From assembly GCA_900169235.1 (NCBI GenBank), contig FWCC01000291.1:23298-87297 (forward strand): DNA of 64,000 nt, given 5' to 3'. The position numbers and the translations under genes were made by a program. The notes below the pieces were generated by a model, which ran no database searches, was not told where the DNA came from, and saw only the letters and a list, made by a program, of their open reading frames with translations. This document shows positions 31,730 through 42,541 of the stretch, in pieces (position 1 is the stretch's first letter; the number at the start of each line of letters is the position of its first letter). The stretch comes from Zarea fungicola (lineage: Eukaryota > Ascomycota > Sordariomycetes > Hypocreales > Cordycipitaceae).

Positions 31730-33293
31730 ATGAAGTCATCCTATCTTCATGGCCTGGTAAGTTCCATCGTTCTGACTCCAGGCCACTCCCCCGGCAATAT
31801 CCGAGCGGAAACCAGCCTAAGAAGCTACCTATGCCGCTAACACGCTTCTCCCGACTGTAGTCTAACCGTAGAAACATCGCCCGCTACGAAACTACAGCCA
31901 TCTATACACCACCCGGCGCTCAGGTCGACATAGTCCTCGTTCATGGTCTCAATGGCAGCCCAGACCTTACCTGGACCAGCCCCGAAGGTGTCTTTTGGCC
32001 AGAGGACCTCCTTCCAGAGGCGCTTCGAGGAGTTCCGGCCAATATCCTCGTTTACGGGTACAACGCCGACGTATACTCGCGCCACAACAACCGCAGCGCG
32101 AGTGATAATTTTATTCACCAGCACGCCCAGACTCTCGTCAGCAGCCTGTCTCTTTTCCGCAAAGGTGAGGGTCGCTCCCGCAACCCCATCATCTGGGTCG
32201 CTCATAGCCTCGGTGGTATCCTCGTCAAGCGCGCTCTGCTCTATGCCAACGACATCCGTGCCGAGCACCTTGCCGAATATCGCGGTATCTATATTTCGAC
32301 CTATGGCATCATCTTCCTTGGCACCCCTCACACTGGCTCCGATGGCGCCAAATGGGGTCTCATTCTTCAGGGCATGTCCGACGCCATTCTGCCGCGCAAG
32401 TTCTTCCAGTGCGAGTCCATCTTGCTCAAGACATTGAAGCGTGACAATGAGACGCTGCAGAGCATCAACAACCACTTTCTAGACATTTATGAGCGCTTCC
32501 GTATCCATATGGTCCACGAGAACCACAAGACGGATCTCAAGCTTACAAGGTGCGTTTCTTTCACTTTTGTATCTAATGAAGATTTTCTTTTCCTTGTCAG
32601 TTCATTAGCTAACCACATGCGTTTCACCTCAGATCCCTCATTGTTGACCCCAACTCGGCCAGCCCTCAGCTCCCTGGTGTCACTTACTACGGCGTCGAGG
32701 CCACACACGCGGGCATGTGCAAGTTTAGTTCTGCCAATGCCCCCGGCTTCAACGCCATCTCAACAGACATTCGTCTGTGGGTCCAGGAGGCCCCCGTTCT
32801 CATTCAGCGCCGCTGGGCCACCGAGGATCATGATCACTCTGCCCGTCTCCAGAACCAGTTCAAGGAGAATATGTGTCCTTTCGTCAACAGTAGCCCTCCA
32901 CCGGCGTATACCTCTCGTCCTGCGACAGCGGAGGAGAAGCTGGCTGCAGAAAATGACAAGGAGCCGATGAAACACTCCCGCTCATTGCCTGCTTCGCCCA
33001 TTAACTCGAACCCATCACCGCCCTACACTGCAAGGCCCGTTTCCGCAGAGCCTTACACCAGGGTTGCCAACACGACGGCAGTCAACATCACGCAGGTCAA
33101 CATCACGCAGGTCAACATCACGCAGGTCAACATCACGCAGGTCAACACGACGGCAGTCAACACGACAGCAGTCGACATCACGCAGGTCAACACGACAGCA
33201 GTCAATACCGCGCAGGTTAATACCATGGCAGTCAACACCGCGGAGGTCAACCTTGTAAACCGGCTACAGCAACGTTGTTACACCTCATTTTAG
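31730..33293 (+). CDS. Alpha/beta-hydrolase, serine esterase (DUF676-like) with repeat tail
   Basis: Predicted 458-residue protein from three exons: 31730-31756, 31861-32549 and 32633-33293. The first exon holds nine codons (MKSSYLHGL) and ends at a GTAAGT; the 104-nt intron has a GCTAAC branch site. The hydrolase fold starts IVLVHGLNGSPDLTW (oxyanion region) and has the nucleophile elbow WVAHSLGG with Ser125. GTPHTGSDGA and THAGMCKF (likely catalytic His) follow. These are marks of the PGAP1/DUF676-like serine esterase group seen as fungal 'protein SERAC1-like' hydrolases. The substrate is unknown. The tail after about residue 345 is Pro/Ser-rich, then about 12 copies of a 5-residue VN(I/T)TQ/A repeat encoded by a 15-bp minisatellite, then a short end. 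No signal peptide is visible. Confidence 0.87.
33069..33252. repeat. 15-bp coding minisatellite, about 12 copies
   Basis: Unit GTCAACATCACGCAG and variants (ACGACGGCA/ACAGCA in the second half). It encodes repeats such as VNITQ and VNTTA at the C-terminus of the esterase. The first four ITQ units are identical at the nucleotide level, which points to recent expansion; later units have diverged. All the plus frames and one minus frame stay open across it because 15 is a multiple of three. Confidence 0.92.
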
Positions 33294-35337
33294 ATAGAAA
33301 AGTAGCCTCTCGCGAGGCAAAAAGCATATCATTCAGTCTCGGCAGCTTTGCTTTATTGCCATTTAAAATATTTGTATTTTTCACGGTCACATATGGACGG
33401 TCATTATTGAGTACCGAATCTTTTTTTTTGTTTTGTTTTGCCAAGCATATTTTAGGCGTTAACTCTTGCAGCTAGCCACCCTGGTATAGGCCAACCAAAC
33501 CACATTTTAAAAATCCAAAGTTTTCTCTAAATTATTTTACTGCGGCCCTTAATTTTAGAGTAGCGGGCTTTTCAAAACCCCTTTTGCCATAACTCGTGCG
33601 CCGGCTGTAATTTATGGAATATAGAAATAATAATTAATGACTTGAATTTTTCTGATCTTGTTATTTACTCTACTACGGAGGGGGTGGTGCGATGGTCCTG
33701 ATATGGCAATGTTTGTACGTAGCCTGCGTCGGCCGATTCTCGAAAAAGCTTCCTCCCCCCCCATGCATAGCCGAGAACGAGCAGTATTGCAATGAATTAA
33801 AAACACACCGCCAAGTACTGTACAATACAGTACCAGAAAAAAAGGAACCAAGCAAAATCCCTCTCGTCGGTAAAACTCTGTCGATCACTTCACCTGGCTG
33901 GCTGGTTGGCTGTTGCTGCTCGTTGCCTAAGTCGGCATTTTCCTGGAAGTTCAAAACTTGTCCCACCCCCCTCACTTTTCAAGCTAAAAAGGGGTTATCA
34001 GCTTTGTAATTGCCCGTGCGCTGCAAGAGGTCATTGTGCTCTGGTAAAAGGCAATGTATTCATTAACAGTTTTGAAGGCAACGCAAGAGAGTGATAACCT
34101 AACACAAAATCAGTACCACTTTCTGATGGCGCGCCCCCAGTTGTACCCAGGCCTATCCATGGACTCGGTTTTTATTATTTTGAACAAAAGAGAAGATTTG
34201 CAACTGCAGGTAACAGCAACGAAATACGAACTATGCGCAGCTAGACGTTATCCTTCATGTAATCGTAAGTTTTTCTTGTCTATTTTTAATCTTGTATCAC
34301 CTCAGCAGCAGATGCGCAAAACCATTTGCTAAACACTGCAGGGCTCCTCGTGGTTCTCGCCCCACACTCGAGTCAAGAATGGCACTACGCCAACATGTGA
34401 AGTATTACGTCTAAATGGGCGGGGGGAGGCTTGCTATAAGCGAAAAGTGATACTTATTTATGACTTGTTAATTCAAATGCTAGAAGTGTGACGTGACGAA
34501 CGGCCTGGTGAGGTTAGAAAAGTGATGAATAATACTGGAAGTGGAAAAGCTCGCGTGGTCATCGCAGATGCATATATGCCAGACGTGAATTGCTGCTCCA
34601 TCCAGAGATCTGGAGCACAGCATTTTTATCACCAAGAGAATATTTCTGTCAATTTTGGCAATAATGATTTATTACTCGTAATAATTCTTCGACTGTGGAT
34701 GGTTCTTTCCTTCCACAACAGATGTAGTTTGCTCCTCTGCACTTGCGACTGCAGCTGGGCCGAATTCCATCAAATTCCACCAAGCCTCCTGTTTACAAAT
34801 GATTGTGCAGCAAGGTTTCGTTTAAGCCAAGGAATACGACTGCCATATTTGGACAGTGATGCAGACCCTGGCTACGTGGTCGAGAGATTCGATTGCCAAA
34901 TGGCGGGCTTGTAAAGCTGTTTAAGGGCTACTCGATTGCCATTTTGTCGCTCTTTTACAGCCAGAGTACCTTCGTACGTGTATTTTGAAGAACCGATAGC
35001 CGCGGTCCAAAGTACCTGGTTTAATTATCTGGGGTTTATATCGATACCGTTGCAGCCATCTGCCCCCCTGATTATCGTGGCCCAATTTAATCGTTGAAAG
35101 TCACGATAATTACTGCTCAAGTCAGCCCGATGATGTTAGGCTTCTCACTGCCCCAGCAAACCGTTTTATCCAACAATGTCCCAGAATAGATCCAGAAAAA
35201 AAAACGAAAGAAGACTTGTCGTTGACACTGTGACCTTTGGATCATGTCCTGACTTCAATTTGCTTCTAAAATGCAGATGTACCCAGTAAGGAGAAACAGT
35301 GCCTCCTGAGCAAAAGCAGATACCAGACATGGAGTAC

Positions 35338-35353
35338 ATATATATATATATAA
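35338..35353. repeat. TA dinucleotide microsatellite
   Basis: A run of alternating T and A of about 16 nt in the gene-free region. Confidence 0.8.
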
Positions 35354-38300
35354 ATGGGGGTTTTCCTTTGCAAAGAATTATCGTACATGGTTGCGGTATA
35401 TCGCTCTGCGGTTAGTAGGTCGGCATAGAATCATGGGGCAAACCGCGGCGGACGGGACTGATGACACGCCGTTACTTCGAGAAAAGCCGAATGAAATTGC
35501 GGTCACTCCACATGAAGCCCAAGAATGTAACATTTGCAACACGCTAGATGTTATTCAACAAATGCATTATGCACTGTCTCCATTCTGACGTAGTTGGTCG
35601 CAGACGCAGGCTCCGTTGCTGAGGCTATGTGGATGCCAGAGTAGCCTAGTTGGCGCGTGTTGATAAGAAGGCATGTGTGAATACATGGAGGGCTGAAACG
35701 AAGAAAACACGGAATAATTGACTAGCGGTAATCATTAAGCTCGCTATGTTTATCGGATACGGATGCACGCCTATTGGCGAGCAGCGAGTCCCGGAGCTGC
35801 CATTCAACACACCAGTGGACGGCAGTGAAGAGTGGCGTAATCAGTAAACAGATAATTGCAAGATAAGCCCTGAGTACGATATCGCATTAAGTACAGGTAG
35901 AACGACTTGAAAGGGTACTACTAAGACAAGAGAAAAAAAAGCCTCAAGGTTAGTGGCACGGGATCTGATCAGAGTGTAGATAGCCATTATCCTGAATGGC
36001 TCATGGCCGGCAGGGGATGCAGTTCGCGGTGCAGGGTGTTTCAGGATTCCGTGCGACATTGCAGTGCAAAGATCTCATGCAACCTTTCCCGATGAGTAAG
36101 GTTTGCTTTCTGTACTGGCAAGAGCTGGCATCCGGTTGTTGGACAAGGCCGGCGCATTTCAGCATCGAAGCCCATGGGTGGGGATTGGTTGGTGTGCCAG
36201 GTTCTAAGTGAGGTGCAATGCAGTTGGCAACCTCTACCGTTTATCCATTTGTTGCAGTGTTTTCCTAGCCCTGTCATTTTAGCCTTGACTGGAGATTCAT
36301 ACATCTGTAGCGGCCAGATTGACGTCACAGCATCCATATTGGGATCCAGTTATGCCCCATAAGCGTGAGAATGAGCTGCCAGAGTAGCTCTTCTAGGCAG
36401 CGCGAGTGACGTTCAAAATGGACCGAATAACACAGCAACACAGCAAGACGTTTATTAGCCAGGATAAAGAAGCAGAAGCGGTGGATCGGCGTGTCTTGGC
36501 GTTTCGAGACACAGAGAAAGTTGAGGCTGCTGGAAGCATTACACCGCATGGTTAGCCACTTTAATAAAGGCCCGAGATACGGATACATGCATGGTGTATA
36601 CAGGCCATTTTCGGACGACAGCGGACACGGTCGAATAAAGTGACGCGTATTATATGCTGCTGAGCGAGTCTCTGGCTGCGTGGGAGATTGGCTACGTGGA
36701 TACCGGTGCGTCATTTGAGGTAGCTTATTGCAGCGACACCGAGCGGCTGGTGATGAGTATTCAAGGCGTTTTTATTCGTAAAATGGTGTCAATCTGTAGT
36801 TAGGAGAGGTATGCACTTGAAACAGATCCAAGTGGATTATCATGTTAATAAAGTCTAGAGGACAGGAGGATGGAAGAGATGATGAGCCGTACTGCCCGTT
36901 TGCTGGGTGTTGGCCATCACCAGGTGTTGTTGGGTTCAGAGTTTTGAACGGTGCTGACAAGCCGTTCCCTATGTACCCAGGTATATGTACATGGAGGGTC
37001 GTAGCAGTTGTGAGAAATGGTTGTGGTAGGACTACAGAGGCGTTTTTAGAGGTGCTTTAGGGGACTGGCAGACAAAACGGGTAACCCGAGGCGAAAAAAA
37101 AAAAAACGACCGCCTACGTGGTATGGCGTCAGCGCCAAGTGAGGTATGAACGCTGTAATTACAAGGGGTGAAAGGTGTTGAGGAGCTTTATTTCAATCAG
37201 CCACAGTGGAGGGCAGTACTGGTACATGTAGAGGCAGAGGAGGTACACCATTGCTGAAAGAGAGATGCGGCCTAAAAATAAAGTTACGCTTACCAGGGTG
37301 GCTGCAGCAGGATGCAATAGCAGCCCCTGCGGACGAGCTTTTCCACGAGGTACGACTGAGAATGTAGCTGCGTTGTAATTTGACCGCAACAATAAGAATT
37401 GCAACAAGATAAAGAACTCAGAAAGCCTCTGGACATCTATCCCTCTGCTGTAGGACAAGTGTAACTACGTATTCGGATATTACAACCTGGACAGGTACCA
37501 GTACATTATTCCTCTTCGTACATGCCCAATTCCTGACTTACCGACTCATTCCGGGCCCACTCGTTTAAAACTCTGAGCCGACAGTCTCCAACGGCCACCG
37601 CTTTTAATCAACATGTGCAGAGGCACCTACTGGCCACGCCAAAGCCCCTGTAAGCCTGCCGTCTGTTATCCTGCGGCTCTGTTGCACCCTTTGCCTAATA
37701 CGTCGGCCACAGTTAAAAATTCTAATCCCTCTCAGCACTACTGCCCGTTTAGCGCTACCTCTCGTTCTCCGCTGGACGCTCAGTGGAAATAATATGGATC
37801 GATATGGATCTCATAGGGATCGTGCCGGAGCCATGGCCGCCACTCAGAGCAAAGAGCCGCCACATGGTACCTGTCGTCTGGCCCACTGCCGACGTCATGC
37901 TGCTTCACCTCACTGGAGCTGGCTGCACGGTGCACCCTGTCCTATACAGACCAACTCCACGGCGTCTGCACCACATCACTGCGTATCCTGTGCTCGCACA
38001 CTATTTGACCATGTACCACATACTCTCCATGCAAGCTGCTAAAAAAATATTAAACACAAAAACACTGGAGCCTCGAGATAAAATCCCGCAGTTGCGTTAT
38101 CACCAACAAATGCCAAAACTACATGCACAGTCCCACCCTCTGCTGCCCCAGTGTTACATGAAAAAAAAAAAAAAAAAACCCTCATAATTCATGTAAGCTT
38201 GTCTGAACTCGACAAACCAATGTGATATTGCTACTGGTATCAGGCTCCACAGTTGATGCTCCGTTATGACGCCTATGTCAATGGCGAGTCCGATAACACG

Positions 38301-38368
38301 TATCCGAAGCTGTAGTTGACAGTTGATGAGGTTGAAATCCGCCTCGGTCGAGAATCCTTGGTTTCATC

Positions 38369-38375
38369 TATATAA
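38369..38375 (+). promoter_or_regulatory. TATA box of the aldo-keto reductase gene
   Basis: TATATAA, 172 nt upstream of the start codon at 38541. CT/AC-rich leader sequence without ATG follows it, as is usual for highly expressed fungal genes. Confidence 0.55.
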
Positions 38376-38540
38376 GGCTGGATTCCTCCTCCTTAAAGCC
38401 CAGCACTTTCGATCGATTCATTGCGCAGTCTATTAGACAATCAACCACTTTACCACAGTTCTACTATTCTACCCCTTCACAACTCTTCTATACATATCCT
38501 TTCAACCCATTTAGACAACCACACACAACTTCCCTTCACA

Positions 38541-39470
38541 ATGGCTCCCGTCGCTATCACCCCCGAAGCCTCCCCTGAGCGCCCCATTATCGTCAAGAAG
38601 ATCGATGGTGCCCGCTCTCACAGCAGTTCTGTCTCGTCTGTCCATTCTATCCAGCTCAATGACGGCAACACCATCCCAGCAGTCGCTCTTGGTGTCTACA
38701 AGGCCCCCAACGGCCAGGAGACTGAGGATGCTGTCACAGCTGCCCTTGATGCCGGCTACCGCCACATTGACTCTGCTGCCCGCTACGCCAACGAGGAAGC
38801 CTGCGGTCGCGCCATCCGCCGCTGGCTCAAGAAGACGGGCACCCCACGGGAAGAGGTCTACATTTGTTCCAAGCTTTGGGACTCTGACCACGGCTACGAA
38901 GCCACCTTTAATGCGCTCTGCGCTTCCCTTGATAAGTTTGGTCTCGACTATCTTGACCTTTATCTGATCCACTCCCCTGCCGACGACGAGGAGAAGCGCC
39001 ACGAATCGTGGCGCGCTCTCGAAACAGCCCAGAAGCTCGGCAAGGTTCGCTCCATTGGCGTCTCAAACTTTGGCGCTGCCCACATCGAGAGTCTCATCGA
39101 GAACTCCACTGTCATCCCAGCTGTCAATCAAGTTGAGGTCCACCCATTTTGCCAGCGCCAGGCTCTTGTCGATCTGTGTGACAAACATGGCATCAAGATC
39201 GAGGCGTACTCACCCCTCGCACGCGGCAACAAGCTGGAGGATCCCACTATCGGCGCAATTGCCCAAAAATACGGCAAAACTCCTGCTCAGATTCTTTTAA
39301 ACTGGAATGCATCGCGGGGGAACGTTGTCCTGCCCAAGAGCTTGACTGCCCATCGCATCAAGAGCAACTTTGAGAGCTTCGACTTCAAACTCGCTCCCGA
39401 GGACATCGCCACCATCGACGCCCTCGAGTCCAATTATGTTACCGGCTCGATGCATAAGTCTGCAGACTAA
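38541..39470 (+). CDS. Aldo-keto reductase
   Basis: Single-exon gene for a 309-residue NAD(P)H-dependent oxidoreductase. The AKR barrel has its catalytic tetrad Asp77 (HIDSAARYANE), Tyr82, Lys111 (ICSKLWDSD) and His144 (LYLIHSP). The signatures SIGVSNFG and the C-terminal VVLPKSLTAHRIKSNFESF (IPKS-like cofactor motif) are present. These features place it in the family of yeast Gcy1/Ypr1-like aldo-keto reductases, which reduce aldehydes and some ketones. About 35 residues of Ser/Pro-rich sequence precede the barrel (IQLNDGNTIPAVALGVY begins it). Codon use is strongly biased to C-ending codons, and there is a TATA box and an ATG-free leader, so high expression is likely. The start is the first ATG in frame. 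Confidence 0.93.
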   Translation: MAPVAITPEASPERPIIVKKIDGARSHSSSVSSVHSIQLNDGNTIPAVALGVYKAPNGQETEDAVTAALDAGYRHIDSAARYANEEACGRAIRRWLKKTGTPREEVYICSKLWDSDHGYEATFNALCASLDKFGLDYLDLYLIHSPADDEEKRHESWRALETAQKLGKVRSIGVSNFGAAHIESLIENSTVIPAVNQVEVHPFCQRQALVDLCDKHGIKIEAYSPLARGNKLEDPTIGAIAQKYGKTPAQILLNWNASRGNVVLPKSLTAHRIKSNFESFDFKLAPEDIATIDALESNYVTGSMHKSAD

Positions 39471-40969
39471 ATGCATTCTAAGGCGTTACAGCTAAAGGAA
39501 ACGCATAAATTTTCTTACACATGTTATTTTTAGAGGAACATCTCTGGACCTGCTCCTTGGATATGATACCACCTCTTATTCTACGACCATGAGACTCATT
39601 CAACTTGTCGTCTTCTTAAGGAAAAACTGGCGATAGGAATAGTCTATTGGATTTTATGAGCATATAGCTCTGGCTCAACCAGATTAGATACTGCATAGAT
39701 TGGGTAGCTGGCGTTTTCATATTTAGAGTCTCGATTTAAGGACATATATTAAGAGACAAATCCACGTTTTCCAAAAAATTCAATCACCATTTTCTCGTGA
39801 TTTAACCCCCAAAAATAGTCTTAGCCTTTTTCTTAGCGATGCATTTCTCTATCCTTTGATGAAGACTCAACCCAGTCCGTCAGCCTGGACGTACACCCGT
39901 CTGTATTAAAACACAGCAGGGAGACCGAACAATGCAGTAATATGTCTTTACAACAATCCCATATTCAAGGAACATGGTTGAACTATACGGATACTGTTCA
40001 AGTACTTTCCCAGCCAGAGCAGCTTCTTCGACGTATTTTCCCAGTTGGGTAAGCGTTATGCATGTCAACGGTTGTGGGGTGGTTTCGGTTTATTAATAAA
40101 AACAGATCGTGAGATCTGAACTTTGGTGGTTGCAGGTCCCACTGCCAAAAATCTGGGGCCGTCCAGTCACGCAGACAGCAACTCCGTTTAAAAAGGTCCA
40201 GACTCTAATAGACCGCCATAGTGCTACGCGGAACACCGTTTTACGGCTACAGTGAGTTAAGAATAACCGCAGAACAAGGGAAGCTTGGCAAAACAGTCCT
40301 ACGCACGAGTTATCGCTGCTGGTTAGTTTCTGTACCTCTGCCGCCACCAGGATTTACCAGAGTTACTATTCAGTGTCCATTGGCTCCAACTGACAGGTGC
40401 CTCGACAAACCAGCAAAACAGGCCGTATTACACATGCCCTGGTTTAGTCAACAAACTAGCTGGTTAGTAAAACCAGCGTCAGAATCGTGGCGCGTGCGAA
40501 GTTGCCTCGTTGGTCAGATGCCATCACTAGTGAATACAATGCACGCCAGCTGACCGACTCAGCCTTGTGCGCCTTGATCAGCCGCTGCCGTATTTGAATG
40601 AAATGGCCAAGAAAGGTGAATGGTTGGCTTTGCTCAGTTGCCAATGGTGAGATCGGATTGAAAAGAAAAGAAAAAAAAAATGATGCGCCGACCCTGATGA
40701 CGCTTCAATGCGGAGTTTGTAACAGGCTTTTGAGTTACCGGCACATCCTTAGTCGAGCACAAGGTGTCGCACTTGCCAAGTCCTGGTTGCCTTGACTCCA
40801 ATGACTTCCCTACGCTTCCTGGTTAGAACTTATTGAGGCGTAATCAGCCACAGCATTAACATCCAACTCTCTCGGCATCTTTCCCTCCTCGCTAAATATT
40901 AATTGTTTCCTATGCTTACATCTCTGCAACCCCCAAGACACCGACATTCGCGACCAGCAAGCCCACGAC
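39471..40969. other. Intergenic region, no supported gene
   Basis: About 1.5 kb between two plus-strand genes. It is AT-rich around 39640-39850, with no supportable coding frame. It carries the promoter and leader of the next gene. Confidence 0.5.
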
Positions 40970-42541
40970 ATGGATGCTGCGACGGATTTCTACCGCTCCC
41001 AAATCGGTGGTACAGGAGTCATCAACTACAGCTACACTGATTTCCCCTGGCGTCTGTTTCTCAAGGATGTTTACTACTTCTTTAAGTACTTCTGGGCTCT
41101 GCCGTGGATTGTCCTGCCTCTCACACCAGCAGACTCGGGCGAGCTGGATGAGCTGTACCCCAGCTGGGCCAACCTATTCTGTCTGGCCATTCACTCGGTT
41201 CTCATAATTCTCCAGCTGTTTTTTATCGCTGGGCTCCTTGTCACAATATTTTTCCCAGTATGGCTAGGAGCTGCATTTGCCTGCGTTTGCCTGTTTCTCA
41301 ACTGGCTGCTCTGCCTGCTTCTGAATGGAAAGGGTATGACCTTTAATTCAGACGAGAAATATGCCAAGGCGTTGCCAGAACATGCTCACGAACAGTGGAT
41401 TTTCTTGAACGGAGTTGCAGCAGGGTATGTGTACTTGAACATCATTGCAGTTACCACGGGTGCTAACCTATGGTGACGTAGAGAACATTGGATGAAAAAC
41501 AATTTGAACCGTCTTGCTATTACGTTTGGCCGACCCATCCTCGGTATCCATAACCGTACGTCCGGAATTATTTTTGACGTGGTCGAGTGCCTGATTCAGC
41601 GCAACTTTTCCTATGCCACCGACGACGTTCGCGTGTGCTATAAAATTCTTAGAGACGTGCTTTATGACCAGTCCAAATCCAAAGTCATCTTTATTCTACA
41701 TTCTCAAGGTGGTATCGAAGGTGGCTTGGTGCTCGACTGGCTCTTACAGGAGATGCCTCAAGATCTCCTAGCAAAACTCGAAGTCTATACATTTGGAAAC
41801 GCCGCGAACCACTTCAATAACCCTCACCGTCATGCCGAGTCACAGGCGCTTACTATTAAGAGGCCACAGGAGGCAATTACGACGTTGGTGACGGAGATGA
41901 GCCTCTCGGCCAAGCATGTTGATACTCTGATAGATACAGTTGATGGCAAGCCCCCATCGCTCGTTACTCAGTCTTCGAATTTGTCGACGTCGTCGAGGAG
42001 CTGGAGTGCAGCACAAGATAGCGCCATTGGGCACATTGAACATTACGCACACACGACGGATTTTGTCGCCATCTGGGGTGTGTTGCACTTTGCAACAAAC
42101 AAAATGGGCTCGCCGCAGCTACCAAGATTCATAGGACGACTCTTTAGCCGAGCGTCTAGACGTGGTGGGCACCAGTTCAACCAGCACTACATGGACGGCA
42201 TGTTTCCGCTTCAAAGGGATCCGCATACGGGCGAATTCATTGGCGCGGCTGAGGAGAATGAATTCATGGAAGAAGTGATCAAAATCGGCAAAGAAGGCGC
42301 AGCCATGGATAAGACCCGTGAGGCTTTCGATATTACCTACATGGGAACTACAGGATTCGGAAGCGGGGAAATCAACACGCCGGTAGAAGTCCATGGCGTT
42401 TCCGGTAAGAAAAAGCTGCAGCATGAGTACAAGGTCAAGGATGTGAGTCGACTCTGGAGATATCGCAACGGACGCAGTCCGCATGATAACATCGCGCTGT
42501 CAGGGGCCGAGGCTATCCTTGCCCGCACGGCTTCACTTTAG
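40970..42541 (+). CDS. Membrane-anchored alpha/beta-hydrolase-like protein
   Basis: Predicted 504-residue protein from two exons, 40970-41424 and 41482-42541. The 57-nt intron has a GTATGT donor, a GCTAACC branch site and a TAG acceptor, and the join gives VAAGEHWMKNN. Two hydrophobic segments at about residues 70-115 (LFCLAIHSVLIILQLFFIAGLL, FPVWLGAAFACVCLFLNWLLCLLL) anchor it. The hydrolase part has FILHSQGG with Ser226 as probable nucleophile (GxSxG-like HSQGG). A conserved YTFGNAANHF follows, and a His-rich stretch (GHIEHYAHTTDFVAIWG) may supply the catalytic His. It resembles a fungal-specific lipase-like family of unknown substrate. A membrane location is supported by the hydrophobic segments; enzyme activity is inferred. 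Confidence 0.87.

Larger units (their letters stand above)
33294..38540. other. About 5.2 kb without a supported gene
   Basis: The longest gene-free stretch of the window. Open frames reach at most about 130 codons and none shows domain-like or codon-biased sequence. It includes a (TA)n run at 35338-35353, an A run at about 38161-38178 and one near 37096. The end near 38,370 holds the TATA box of the aldo-keto reductase gene. No transposase, integrase or reverse transcriptase motif was found, and no terminal repeats were recognised by eye. Confidence 0.5.

Noticed and set aside
33053..33250. Minus-strand and alternate-frame open readings across the minisatellite
   Set aside because: Open only because the 15-bp repeat keeps all frames open.
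34522..34914. 130-codon plus-strand frame in the gene-free region
   Set aside because: No motifs, no codon bias, and composition like the surrounding sequence.
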